Shown here: piece by piece, positions 1 to 13,047 of the stretch
Numbering within the stretch: position 1 is the stretch's first letter
Layout: every line of letters starts with the position of its first letter
Source: Ailanthus altissimus
Taxonomy: Eukaryota > Streptophyta > Magnoliopsida > Sapindales > Simaroubaceae
Assembly: GCA_946807835.1 (NCBI GenBank)
Contig: OX327699.1
Coordinates: 24,416,014-24,480,013 of the forward strand
Reading direction: 5' to 3'
DNA: 64,000 bases
Notes under the pieces: generated by a model
Databases searched by the model: none
Seen by the model: only the letters and a program-made list of their open reading frames with translations
What the model was told of the DNA's origin: nothing
Position numbers and translations under genes: made by a program

Positions 1-230
1 ACATTAGACAGCAGTGTAAAAAGCTTCAATTAACAGCCAACAAACTTATTAAGAAAAATGGAAAAACAACATAAGAAATTATGTGAAAAGAAAAATACTT
101 ATGCATGGAATGTGCACCTTCCTCCCAAAGCTAAAGCAAATTACAAGGTTGACACTAGGCAAATTGTTTTCTAAGCTACAAGAACCACTACAAAACAATT
201 GCATTTCAGTAAGAAGAACTGGTTACAAAC

Positions 231-3200
231 CTTTGCTAACTGAATAAAGGCCTTCTCCCAAGCCACCGCCCTTTTGGTTTCAATCCCTTCTCTATCTATT
301 GCATTGTTTACTGGATAGGTTACAACAAAAGCAGATGCCTGTCTTGGAATATAACTCTGTCAAATAATCCAATGATCCAATTGCATCTGAAATTTACAAC
401 GGGTGAAAAATTACCTCAGAATAATTGTTCCCGGAGAAACCTCCTAATGCGGTGCTTGGATCTAGTGGAGCTTTGAAAGCACTCATGCACGAGTCTGCAG
501 AGGTATAATGCTAAAAGAACATGTAGCAATGTCAACAGGCCAATTTGTGGAAAATAACACCAAATAATTGCAAAAAAGATATCAAAAAGGAAAACTAGAA
601 GGCAACGAATTTGTTATTCTGTCATCAAACATAGAGAACAAGAACATAGAAAGTAAATATATCACAGATGCCTAATATCATATGTGTATATGAAACTTAT
701 CATCAGAACAGATAAATTGTAATCTAACCAGATAGGAAAATACGGATAAAATTCTTCAATTGACTCGTAGTTAAAATTTCTACAGCTTTTAAAAGCATAT
801 GCTTATCAAAATCTAAATAGCTCTATCAGTTTAACTCTATACATTATCCTCAGTATCAACTGCATTTTCATTAGGCATTATCATATTTTCAGATCAAAGT
901 AGCATTCGATTCTAAGAAAATAAGTACTATACCACAAATAAGATTTGTCAGCGGAACACGAAATCTAGATATCAGAAACTGCGGCAAGATTGGAATGTTT
1001 TCCAGTACATAAATTCATGCCTATAACTATACCAGTTTCAAAGTCATAAATATGCTTTTCCAGAGTTCAACCCTTTTAACATCCCCAACCCATGGACAAA
1101 ATGCTTCATCATTCCTGCTCAACTCATTTAGGGACAAATATAAGAATTATATTTCAGACATATAGTGTATCCTCTAAAGCTTAATTTAGAATGAACATAA
1201 AGAGTTAAGGATCCAACAGATTAACTTATAAACGAAAGAGACATGCTCTTGCAGTTTAAACATGGAAGGGGAGATTACTGATGTGTACCTGAAAACAATA
1301 GTTCACATGTTCAACTCCTCCATAATCATCAAAATTTTTAGGATCCATTTTGAAATACTATCAGAAAGGAAATTGAAGAAAAGAATAAATGTGCATGTTA
1401 GTCGCAATAATTTATTTATTAAGAGCTCAACCCATTATTTAGAGAGTTGTTGCGGTGAAAAATACTACCTGCAGAACACTTTGCGTGGCACAATCCTGTC
1501 CCAGTGGCTTCATGCAAATGTCAGTAAGAGATATCATTGAGCCAGAATAATTTGCACGAAGTCCATCTATCTGTTAAGATTAAATTGAGTATTGAATTGA
1601 ATAATTTGAGGTCACCTTGTTAAGGGGGTTACAAAAGTTATACAAACTTTAACTTAATAGAGTTATACCTTCTTTTGTATTTCAAAAAGTAACTTAATGT
1701 TGCTCTCTGTCACAATACTTGGTGATTTCCCATGTGTAGTATCTGGAATTGTCGCCAATATTAGCTGGAAAATATAAGTTCCGTCAGTTCCTCCCTAGCT
1801 TTAAGTAATTCTGTGAATCATGCAATAATAAATTTTGTCTTGGTTCAAGCTGTCTGGAGTTCACACATCTCCAGTTTCAGCAATAGCTGTTACATCATTT
1901 AATATATAAAAAAAAAACCCTAATAAAATAAGAATAGTAAAGTAGTTTTGTGGCAAAGCTACAAAAGTTTATTCTGAATTAGACACAAAATGTGTTCTAG
2001 AAAGAAATATTTAGTAAGTAAATGGTAGTATGTCAAACACTAAAACCTTATACTAGAAAATAGAGCTCCACAAAAGACTGAAGTTCATTTCGGGGAGTGT
2101 TACATTACATGAAGGTGAATTTTACTCTCCCACAAGCATATAAGAAAAGCAAGCAGAATTATACAGCAGTCTTTTTCCCTAGAGAATAACTGAAGAATGA
2201 TCAAGAAGAATTTCAAGCTGCATTTAGCAGGTTATTTCTTTCAGTAATATTATGAGAAGAGATTTTTAAGTCCACTTGAGACCTCAAAACATATTCTCCC
2301 ACAAGCATTAAAGAGAAGCAAGCAGAATTATACAGCAGTCTTTTTCCCTAGAGAATAACTGAATAATGATCAAGAAGAATTTCAAGCTGCATTTAGCATG
2401 TTATTTCTTTCAGTAATATTATGAGAAGAGATTTTTAAGTCCACTTGAGACCTCAAAACATATTCTCCCACAAGCATATAAGAAAAGCAAGCAATTATAC
2501 AGCGGTCTTTTTCCCTAGAGAATAACTGAATAATGATCAAGAAGAATTTCAAGCTGCATTTAGCAGGTTATTTCTTTCAGTAATATTATGAGAAGAGATT
2601 TTTAAGTCCACTTGAGACCTCAAAACATCATCTCATATGCCCCACTAGTTTTTTCAAAATTGACCCTATTGCCTGCCCAGAAATAGGGGTATAAAAAGGA
2701 AACTCGGTGGGGTGACAAAAGAGTAGTCAAGAAGACAAGGGAGGAAACTGAAACCTCTTCAATTCTGTAGAAAGGAGCAAGGTGGCTATCGAAAAATTGT
2801 TTCTCCTCAGCAGCTTTGCTCCCAGGCCCTACCCAAAGCTGAAACAGTACAAGTATCAAAAGTTGACAGAGAATCATGAAAAAGGAAAGAAATGTTAAAA
2901 ATATGGTTAATTGATAATAAAAAATATTTAATGAGAAGAGATAAATATTGTAACATAAAACAATGATAGTCATTTAATGAATTTAAAGGGCATTAAGATC
3001 CTTTATATGCATTTCTGTCTTCTTTTGCTCATATTTCCCAAATGCATATTACTGTCTACTGAAAATATTTTATGCTTTATTACTTTCTTTCCACTTATAT
3101 TCACTACATCTCTCCAAATAGTAAATGTCTATATTTCCTTTTTCCAGACATTTCCCCAAATTCATTACAATCTAATTGATAATTTCTAGTTTATCCAACT

Positions 3201-6200
3201 TTCTCCACTACCTTCCACATATATTTATTGAGTGTATTAAGTTATAAGACATCGTCACCACAAGCTGCATTAATGGGTCTACAATAGTACCAACTCATGT
3301 CATCATGAGAAAACCAACATCAGGTGGAATGACTGTCTGAGGAAATATGTATCTATAACAAAACCCATGTGTCACAGTAAGAAAGAGAACAATGCACTTG
3401 GCTATAAAATTTTCTATTGAATGGTTAGAACATGGCATTATCCTTGCAAGGTTTAAACCCTCCCTCCTTTATAAGTTCCCAGACTGCGAGTTCTGCACTA
3501 CAATGACCAGTTGCTACTTCCAGAATTTTTCTATTGAAACTGAAATGATTCCGATATTATATCATTTTTGTGCTCACTACTATATATACCAACAAGTATA
3601 TCTGCCAAAAGTGCATTGACCAGTAGACACAGAATCACATACAAACCACAGTTCAGCAGCATATATTGAAGCAAAATCGATGGGAAAGTTACCATATTCA
3701 GGAAACAAATAAGACAATATAAGCAAAAAGTGACATACTATTCAAATAAGATACAAAGAGCTGTTTTGTGCCAAACAGTACCTTCTCGGGTCTTGTTTCC
3801 ACCTCAAAACGGATTAGACCTAAACAAAGTAGAAGAACCAAAGCCATTGACAAACTCAATACAAGGATTGGATTTCTAGCAACCCATGTTCCATATTTCC
3901 TGAACATAAATATGATTCAACAAAGTCAAAAAATTCCTTCTGCTTGAGAAGATATATAAGCATTAATGGCCTAGGCATTGACCTGTAAAAATTTGACATG
4001 TATCCTTGCACAATTGAAAGTTGAATTCTGTTTCTAATTTGAGCAGCATCTTCAAGCATCTGATACAAAAACCCAGTAAAAATAATTTTAAGATGTCCGT
4101 AGCCTGCTGACAGTGACAAAAAGGAGAGTGGAGTTCAAAAAAGAACAAGGGATTATTTGAGAAATTTAATCCGAGCATGAGTCAGTCCTTGAGTATATGT
4201 TAGAAATAACAATATCCTAAATTATTCAAAATCGGAAATAAAAAATAACCAAACAGTAGGATTTACTGTTGAAATGGTGAAGAGAATATACTTTTTAAGA
4301 TTTAAGGCGAAAAACAGAAAAGAAACTGCCATTCACTGGCTCATGGTTTATGTTTCAGGAATATAGGCCAGTGAGTGAACAATATGATACATCAAAAGAG
4401 GGAACTGGAGATCATAATATTTTAGATTGGGTAAAAATTGACATGTACCTGCACCTGCATGGGGAGGTTCTCATCTTTATGCCTTTCAACAGAATGGACT
4501 TCATTACCATCCTTTGCATTTACCAGTGGCTGCATTCTAAAGGATCTGTTTCTTTCTCTTTTACGATGAAACAAACCCCACCCAAAAAACACAGAAACGA
4601 GTATGATATACAGAATTGCTAAAGCAAAATCAACACATTTGGCCTGCAGACATCAACCAATAAAACCAAATTAGCAAAATATGTACTAAACTTACAATAC
4701 TTAAAAGTCTAATTGCAATTTAATGTGCAAAGAGCAATTGCATCCAGTGCAAACAAGAAACTGAATGCAACAGCCAAATGTGAAAAAATGATAGGTTTGC
4801 TCTCACATTAAGAGATCCAATTCTGACTGAACAGGAACCCCTTTTATGGGGAGGAGGTGCTGTACTTGAGCAGACAGGAGATGAAGGACAGTCACCACAA
4901 GAACAACCCAGTGAAACATCAGCACACGAATATGTAGATACATTCATAGGTTTCATGCCAGATGACTCTGGAGCACTTGGCCAAAACTTAATTGCATATG
5001 GTGAACCAGGCATATTGGGAGCAGCTTGCCTACCAATAAAAGCAAACCAATCTGCCAAAAGCAATCATTCAAACACAAAAAGTTATATGAAATCATAAGA
5101 AATAAGAAAAACAGATTAGCAAAGAGCTGACATTTTTTAGTAACAACCAGTGCAGTCTTCAACACATACACATGGAGACTGAAATATAGGACTAATGCAT
5201 CTATTACCTACTTAGTGCACATAATTCTTCTTCCACAACCAAACCTAAATTCTGCAGCAGCAGCACAAGCCAATGCTTCTAACATTTACCTTTCAGCCAT
5301 TTCGAGATTCTGGAATATAGCTAGCAACAAAATCACATTTACTTTTTCCATACCTACCCAATCAACCCTCATTTGGTAACAAAAGAACCATGGAAGTTAG
5401 CAGTTCGAAGAATTTTCAGGTACTTAACATCAGCTCTTTTTAATTACTTTTCTGAGGCATCTTGTAATAATTTTTCTGGAAAACTAATAACTACAGATAT
5501 ATCCTTAATACCTCCAAACATAGCATGTCATAAGCGAAAGGAGAGAAACAGAGAGATAGCAACTTATGTATAATCATGAAAGCATCACTTTACCTTTGAA
5601 GTTTTGAGCACCGGCACCAATAAAATCTAGAGCTCGAGTATTCATGGTACCAAACTTTACTTCCTTGCAAGATTCATAAAGCCCTTTACCGAAAGTGTCA
5701 GTTATATAATAATCAATCTCATCCACTGTCAAATTATTATTGACCTGCAAAGAGAATAAGATTCCTCAAATAAATTACTTGTGCTCCAAGGTATGGCCAT
5801 CTCCAAAGGAACGTTGAAGAACTTAAAAGAGCATATTTTGCCTCAGCAGTTCAGATTTGAACCCAACAAATTAAGTTTTGTCCTTTTGAATAGGGTAGAG
5901 GTGGTTTGAACAACAGGATTGAAGAGAAAGTTCTGAGAAAAACATAAGACTGCATATGCTTTACATGCCACAATTCATGTCCAAGTAGAACAATCCAAAT
6001 CATAAAACCAACAAAAAACAACAAATAGCTTTTGCTAATTGAATAGCAGAGGTAATATTCTTAATTTTTTAAAAATTAACAAACAACTAAATTGCTTGCT
6101 AATAATCAGAGGGGAGTGCTAATGATATGGAACTGCATAGAGATCTCTTGAAATGAAACTGTATAACAATAGATAGGATTCCTGACCTTGGAAACGGAAG

Positions 6201-7896
6201 TCACATTGATAAACAAACTCTGATTTGGAGAGCAGGAAAGCTCACAGAAAAGATTTAAAAAATTTCTCAAGCATGCTGGACAGCCTACGAGAAATGGAAT
6301 CGCCTGCAAAATAAAGGCACATATAAGAACTATGCAATTGATATCATCTTCAGTGGCTAAGTATTAGGAAAACATAAACAACATGCACTTCCTCAAGGCA
6401 TGCACACATGATTATAAGGTGTTAACAACCATTTCCACGCAAAGGAAATAATGAAGTAACTGTTCCATCTTATAGATAGATTGTGTTTACTACATTGACA
6501 AAAGTACGAGTCTCCCTCAGGAAGAGGGAAAACAAGTGAAAGTAGCACCTGAAATCATAGGACAGAATATCAAGAATAAGTTCAGTCAAAATTCTTACTT
6601 GCTGAACTTGTGTCCGTAAATTGTCAAATTGATCTTCTGTGCAACAAACATTGCCGGTAATCGATGGGCATAAACTTTGAATCTTTGATGAAAGCAAGTC
6701 ATCTGGCTGAGGAAACACAGGGAGATGAAATCATCAGATTATTAAAATTGAGAGAAGCAATTTGAAACTTCAAGCACATAAGACCCCACACTGATTTTCT
6801 CGACTACATTTTTAAAACACACGTCAGTCCAATAACAAGACCATGAATCATGGTGAACTGAAATAAGAGGGGAGAAAAATTACTATGCCGTAAATGACAA
6901 AGAATGCAGACTCAGTTGTGGCTAAACAAAATTTCACTCGAATCAAATGAACAAGGAGTCATATAAATTTAACAAATGTCAAATAAACACCAATATAGCA
7001 GAAGTTTGTGCTAGAACAGCTATATAACACATACCTTCACAGATGGGGAACCATTAGGACAGTTCAGCACTTTTCCGTCACCACGTGCTCCACATATGTC
7101 ATACATTGCACAATATCCCTCCGCATGCTTCACCCTGAACAAGAATTAACATTGCAATTCCTCAATATCTCTTAAAGAGAACAACGATTATTCAAATCTT
7201 TTGTCAGATATATTATAGATTAAGGCTTGAATAATTAAAAATGTGAGTTCATATATATGCTGGCAGAATTAAATGGTGCCGGCTTTTTTTTTTATTAAAA
7301 AAAAAAAAAATTGGTGCCAGCTTATGAAAAGGAATAATCGCCACACCCTGTTACGGCATTTGACGTCAAAATCAAGCGCGTATCGGACCTCTCTGCTCGG
7401 ACTACACATAGAATAAATAAAACCTGCACAAATATGTAACAGCAAATTCAGCTAACTTTCAAATAAACGTGTCATCAGTCCACTTTAATGCTCAAAGCTG
7501 AAGCTAAAATACAGATGATTATCCGAATTCAGTTCGCTGCATTAGGAGCACAATTTTCTTTCTTTTTCTTTTTTTAAAAAGTCTCGTCATGAGGACTATT
7601 TATTCATAAAAATCAATTACAAATGCTCCATTTGGTAGCTGAGAAAACAGAGGATACAAATTAACATAACGGAGTCAACGGAGCTTGGTCGCTTTTTCTA
7701 ATAAACCTTCGGAAAATAAAGAATTGAAGGTGTAACATAAATTCAACAAAATGATAGCAAGAATCTATATTCAAGAACAAGCAGCAAAATTATTATTATA
7801 GAGAATAGCAACGAAGCTTCTTGCCTGAAACAATGAAATCGATGCGGGAAATCTCATTCTCCTTCGACAGCGTGAGCGTGACAGTGAGAGCTCCAT
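231..7896 (-). CDS. NPC1: NPC1-like sterol transporter, 5' half (16 exons, partial)
   Basis: Niemann-Pick C1 proteins move sterols across endosomal or vacuolar membranes. Exons read on the minus strand: 7896-7825, 7423-7347, 7134-7035, 6706-6599, 6303-6187, 5744-5594, 5051-4807, 4643-4449, 4059-3983, 3899-3782, 2838-2755, 1764-1669, 1570-1469, 1357-1289, 510-415, 338-231. They total 1815 nt, exactly 605 codons in frame, of a family usually near 1,300 aa. The rest lies left of the window. Visible parts: a signal peptide in the first ~36 residues; the Cys-rich N-terminal sterol-binding domain (CAMYDICG, GCPACLRNF, CELSCSPNQS, CSCGDC); a first membrane span near 295-314 and a second near 390-410; then luminal sequence (GPGSKAAEEK, FYRIEE, ANYSGSM, GGFSGNNYSE). 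The sterol-sensing domain is not reached. Family is certain; single exon edges could shift by a few bases. Intron 1 uses a GC donor, and exon 8 has two possible donors. Confidence 0.93.
2127..2628. repeat. Three tandem copies of a 169-bp unit in an NPC1 intron
   Basis: The motif CTCCCACAAGCAT recurs at 2127, 2296 and 2465, exactly 169 bases apart. Each is followed by the same sequence through TTATTTCTTTCAGTAATATT to CCTCAAAACAT. The copies differ by only a few substitutions and a 3-bp deletion in the third. The array lies inside the intron between the exons ending at 2755 and starting at 1764, and shows no coding signal. Confidence 0.95.
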
Positions 7897-8005
7897 TGCC
7901 GGTTACCGATGGCGTCTAAAGACTTAGCATAAAAAGCGAGTGAAAGAAGTGGAGCCGTTGCGGTTACTAAACAAGTGAGACTTCAATTACGAGGCAAAAA
8001 GAGCG

Positions 8006-8013
8006 TATTTATA
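8006..8013 (-). promoter_or_regulatory. TATA box of the NPC1-like gene
   Basis: TATAAATA reads on the minus strand about 110 bases upstream of the NPC1 start codon, in GC-richer DNA than the AT-rich tract beyond 8.2 kb. That spacing implies a 5' UTR of roughly 80 bases. Position and context are the only support. Confidence 0.5.
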
Positions 8014-8200
8014 GTTACTTACGCTCAGACACACGCACTCTCTCTTGTCGCCGCTGGCTGGGCTGGTTGGCCACTCCACGCTTATCAAGAGCGCTCAAAT
8101 GAATCTTCTACGGTCGTCAAAACGTATCTCGTATTTACCTAATTGCCCCTGCTTTCGGTTAAATTTTTTGTCGGGTGTCTCTTTAGTATTTATAATAACA

Positions 8201-8229
8201 AATATATATATATATATATTATATATATT
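8201..8229. repeat. (AT)n microsatellite
   Basis: A nearly pure AT dinucleotide run with one interruption, just upstream of the NPC1 promoter. Confidence 0.9.
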
Positions 8230-8299
8230 TTGACAAAGAACAAAATACTTTTAAAGCATAATAGTTTTGAATGTGGTATTATGGCCAATTGGGATGGCG

Positions 8300-9055
8300 T
8301 GGTCATTTTAGAATGTTAAGCAAATAATTAATAATGATTTGATATGGATCAGAATCGGGTAGGGCCCACCAGAGAAACTCTCAATAGACGTGGGAACCCG
8401 TCGACTATGAATTTTCTGCTGACCGACCCAATGGAATTTACTTTAGAACCGATCCACGTAGATATATCGGAAAAAAATTTAGAATTTGATTCAAATTTAA
8501 ATTCGATATTTGGTTGAAAATTTTAGAATTTTTTTTTATTCGCGTCTGATTTTTTTGAAAAATCTGAATTCAAGTTTGAATCTAAATTTTTGTTACAATC
8601 CAAAAATTTGAATTTCTAAATTTATTAAAAAAAATTAATTTTAAATTTAAATTTAAATTTAGATAGAATAAAACTCAATTCAATTCTAAATTTTACTATT
8701 CTTAAATACATGTGACAAACTGGAGACTACTAAATTCCCAAAGCTTTAAATTGAGTGCAGTAGGTTGGTGAATGAAAATGACCTAAGCTGTGTATTGAAA
8801 ACTACTGATTTTTTTTATTAAAAAAAAACAGATGAAAACTACTGATCTATTGATATCTATTCTTTGTAAAATTGTGGGAGTTGGGCGTTGAGGCTTATTA
8901 ATTATTCAAAAATATAATAGCTTAGTTTCAATTTTTTATGTACTTTTATGTAATAATAAAATATTGAATTTGTACTCTTCTCTAACTATGAGTACGGCGC
9001 GATAAGTAGATACGATAAAATAACACACAAATTTGCTAGAATCCACTTATTTGAA
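8300..9055. other. Intergenic AT-rich DNA
   Basis: No gene seen. Between about 8460 and 8700 the sequence is built of short AAATTT-type palindromes (TTTAAATTTAAATTTAAATTT style), typical of old MITE debris. The upper part is ordinary intergenic DNA. Confidence 0.6.
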
Positions 9056-9059
9056 TTTA

Positions 9060-9530
9060 GTAAAGTTTGAAATAAAATTAAATGAGTTTAGTATATAAAT
9101 TTAAAATTTACGTTGAATTTGGGACAAGTGTGAATTTGATGAAATATTTGCAAATACCCATTAAGGTATCCGCTAATGCTTACATGTTTTTTTTATTTTT
9201 TTTCTTACAAAAAAATACTATACAATGTTGCTTTGACTGAAATTCTAAATGAAAATTTTAAATAATATTTTTTATCTCTTATTAAATTCATTAATTGTTA
9301 TCGTCTCACTTATCGTACAAATATTGTCTCGTAATTTTATTATTTTTTATTTTCACAATACTATTAACTCAAGTTTGTTAAATATTTATTTGATTCTCAA
9401 ACGTTATATTTTAATCTCTTTTAATCTTCAGTTCATTGATATTGTATTATTTAAATAAATTATATGAATATTTTAAAAAAGATTGATAATTATTTTGTTT
9501 AATTTTTTTTTTTATATGATGAAAATTAAT
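9060..9530. mobile_element. Non-coding dispersed element, copy A
   Basis: This stretch can be aligned by eye along most of its length with 39020-39490. Shared landmarks in order: AATGAGTTTRRTATATAAA, TTTGATRAAATATTT, a step like TTAAGGTATCCGC / TTTAGATATTCAC, AATATTTTTTATCT, TTTAATCTCTTTTAA / TTCGATATCTTTTAA, and GATYRATWATTTTTTTG. Part of it also resembles the left end of the element at 26.0-27.8 kb. It has no ORF of note. Class unknown; likely a non-autonomous DNA element. Confidence 0.55.
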
Positions 9531-10256
9531 AGTCATTTTATTTTACTTTTTTTGTACTCTTTTGATGTTTAACATGTATCTTAAAATTATAATATGTCAA
9601 TATAGATTATTTGTAAATCTTAAATTGAGCATAAATTTTTTTTTTTTTGTTTAATTGGATTGTTTTATAGTTATGTTATATAGTGTGTGTTAACTATTTA
9701 TGAGTTATTTTTTTTGTTTTAACTTTAAAATGAATTTAATTTTGAGATTTTTTTATTTAATTTAAATTTGTGATATGATTTTAATTGTTATAGTTTATAA
9801 TTTTTTTATTAATATTATATTTTTTATTTTTTATTATATTATTTTTTAACCATTTAAATTTTACGGATAACTTGTTGTGTGTTTAATAAAAAAAATACAC
9901 ATTTGCTATATATTAGTTTGATAATAAAATTTTAATCTAACGACAAGTTTAAAAAATATTTAATAATTTTATTTTAAAAATAAATTTAAATTTAAATTTA
10001 AAAAATATATATATACATTCTAACCTCAATTCATTATCATTCATGATGACAAATTTCAAGTTAATATTGAAATAAATTCAACGAATACATGTTTAAGAAT
10101 ATTTATTTTAAACTCAACCTGTTGTCATTCATGACGACAAATTTCAAGTTAATCTGGAAAAAAAATCCGTTGTCATTGATGACGACTAAGTATCAAGATA
10201 GTCTGGAAACAAATTTGATGAGATGACGAGTGATGAGCATTCGAAACAATTGCGGC

Positions 10257-10260
<4 letters not shown>

Positions 10261-10291
<31 letters not shown>
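10261..10291. repeat. (TA)n microsatellite
   Basis: About 15 uninterrupted TA units. Confidence 0.95.
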
Positions 10292-10293
<2 letters not shown>

Positions 10294-11120
10294 TAAAATC
10301 TATTTGTGGCATTGGTTCATGTGTGTGACAATGGTTCGGTTGCGGTGTTCAAGTCGTTTTGCTGAAGTTGGTAAGAACTGGAAAAAGCCACCCACGTTAG
10401 GATTCTCAACAACCCCACCATTGAGTGGGCGTCGAGAATTTCTCTTAGCATCCACAAAAATCGTGGATCGCCACTAAACCCCGCAATTCAAATATCTTTT
10501 CGTAATTAATTTTCCATCTTCTAGACATTCTTGGTGGATTTGACAACTGGGGTATTCAGTCGATAACTTTCACGCAACAATACGTAATGTTTGATATCGA
10601 CAAGCTTATTAAAAATTATTTTTATTTTTTCAATACTAAATACAACTAAATCTGAATTTACTTGTAAGTAAGACCAACAACAATTAAATTCTCTTCGATC
10701 ATCAGCCCAGTGTAACCATAACCTTCTTTAGCTATAGCGTCACTTTCTTGTAATTAAATGAAGGGAAATTTCTCAACAAATTTTATATTAAGCTCGATAT
10801 TTTGATCCAAAATAAGCTAATGTCCCTTTTAACGTCGCTTGTTTACAATATTGGGGAATTATCAGTTTAACCATTGAAATGAATTTAAATTACTCGGTCA
10901 ATGATTGTATTTTTTTAAATACTTCAATTAGTTTATATTTGTTTTTAAAATAATATATAAGTGCACTTTTTATAGCAATTTAGTAATTTAATATGTAGTT
11001 TCATATTTTATCAAATTTATTTTAATATTTTTTAAAAATACATTTCAAATATTTTTATTTTTTAAAGTATGAACTAATTGAGGTATTAAAAAAATACATT
11101 TCTAATATATATATATATAT

Positions 11121-11220
11121 GAGCATGAGGGCTCACTAAATTAGTTGAACTCTTCAAAATTTTATATTTTCACTTGAGTTCGAATCTCCTCTCTTCTCAA
11201 GTAGTGCGTAAAGTAACATA
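11121..11220 (+). mobile_element. Possible SINE-like head (box A / box B)
   Basis: The order is a box A-like segment (AAATTAGTTGAACTC), a spacer, then GAGTTCGAATCTC, a good match to the tRNA box B (GGTTCRANNCC). Only the short promoter-like core is recognisable. It does not fold into a full tRNA by eye. Confidence 0.3.
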
Positions 11221-12394
11221 TGTTGTATGTAATCTCTTTAAATATATATATATATATACATATATATATTTGATATAGGAAAGAAGGATTAAAACAGTAA
11301 CATATGTTGTATGTAATCCTACTAAATATATATATATTTTATATGAGAAAGAAGAATTAGAACAATCTCTAAAATGCAATGCAAGTATTTTTGTTATCTT
11401 TTTTATAATTGGACTATTTAAACAAGTACAAAAAATAACAAAATTAATTAAGTAATTCAATTAACATGTAAGAACAAAATTAATAATTTCTCTAAAATAT
11501 AATGACATTCTCAACAAAAATTATATTAATAGTAGCATTTTCATTTGGCATATTATGTTATTTATGTTAAGGTGCATGATGTTACTAAATTATATCAGTG
11601 AATTTCATTTATTAGTTAGGTGTGAAAATTTTGGAGTCAATTTGGTGTATAATTAATTCAAAATTAAATCAAGTGGTTTCATACATGTTGGTATTGATTA
11701 GAATTGGCTACTAATTGAATAGAATTAAACCAAGCTATTTTTCATTATTTTTAAAAATCTATTTTACCATTTTTTTTTTCATTTCAATTTAAATTGAACA
11801 AGGCAACCTTTAAAAATACAAAATTAAAAGTTAAACTTAATCAAATTTTTTTTTTTTTTAAATTCAGTTTGGTTCAGAAATACCCAACCATAATTTTAAA
11901 TAAATTCTATCAAATAAAATTTAATTCCGTCATTCACTCGTCACGAGATAAGTAAGGTCGTACTAAGTCATTAAATAATTGTGCAACTCTGTCTTCGTCA
12001 CGATTTCGTTGCTGCAGCTTGTTCAAAGGCAATTGCTATCCTATGTTCATGAATCACACGTTCTTAACATCATTTGCTCGTTAGACTTTTCCTGGCAAAA
12101 AATAAGTGATTAATTAAGAAGGGAATTAGAAGGGGTAATTTAATATAACAGTGGGGCTAATTATTATCAGTGTGAAGGGTGGGGACCAAAGCCCAAAAAA
12201 GGAGAGTTACCGGAGAGAACAGATTTCAGATGTGAGGTGGCCGAAGAGAGTCAGTACGCTCAGACATTATACAAGAGAAACAACAACAGACCTCGCGCTG
12301 TTATGGGCTTTTTCTTTTTTTCTTTTTTCAGACATAAGTATTTGTATATTTTGTAAGACCCGGTCATTGTCATCATTGCTACTCATTTGACGTT

Positions 12395-12705
12395 ATTATA
12401 GCTCTCGGCGCCACGCCTTGATCATGCAAAACATTTGACACACGCCACATGGACTCAGTACTCACTCCCCCACAAAAGCTATTTACTAAAAGCAGATTCT
12501 TTCACACTCACAGTCTCAAACACAACACAAACTACTTCAAAAGTCAAAAGTGAGTAAATTCCAGTTGGATTTTTGTACGTCATTTTCGTTTTCTATTTGG
12601 GCCTTTTCACACTTATGATTTCGAGGCGGCACCATCGAATCTCCTTTGCTCGCTCCCGAAATCCACTTTGAAAGAATTGGATGAAGTCTTGTTGGGTTGT
12701 CCTCC
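12395..12705. other. Orphan GC-balanced island, promoter/5' UTR-like
   Basis: This island stands out from the AT-rich DNA around it. Read forward, it has a C-rich, CA-rich stretch (12500-12545) like a plant 5' leader, ending in a donor-like GTGAGT at about 12550. No downstream coding exon follows. Read on the minus strand, 12705-12615 gives a short open frame with no recognised domain. It may be the broken edge of a lost gene. Confidence 0.3.
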
Positions 12706-13047
12706 TACGATATTTTATTAAAATTATGTTTATTTATTATAAATATTTTAATAATTAACTGATTTATTAAACATTGACATATTATTTTAATAAATGACCC
12801 ATAATAATGAGATAATATTAAGCGTTTTAAAATTTTATTTTTAATTACATTGTAATAATAATATATCAAGTAAATGTTAAATATAATAAATAATTTTATA
12901 TTATTTCACACTTCAATATTTATTTAACAAATCACTTTTAAAATATAATTTAAAATAAAATTTTAAAATTCTTAACATTAATTAGTTTACTTGGGACTAA
13001 TTTATTATACGAGATATATATAGTTTTGTTTAAGTTTTATTTTTAGT

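Larger units (their letters stand above)
9531..12394. other. AT-rich intergenic DNA with short repeats
   Basis: No convincing gene. It holds poly-T and AAATTT-rich DNA (9531-10010), three degenerate copies of a CATTCATGACGACAAATTTC-type motif (10030-10215), and a pure AT microsatellite at 10261-10291. A tRNA-like module lies at 11121-11220. Two copies of a roughly 95-bp unit containing AACATATGTTGTATGTAAT lie near 11216 and 11300. Small ORFs such as the ones near 10223 and 12151 lack any recognisable domain. Confidence 0.6.

Noticed and set aside
2620..2973. 117-codon minus-strand frame
   Set aside because: Only 2838-2755 is a real exon of NPC1; both flanks are intron.
9249..9458. 69-codon hydrophobic frame
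   Set aside because: Ile/Leu/Phe-rich because the DNA is nearly all A/T; part of a dispersed non-coding element.
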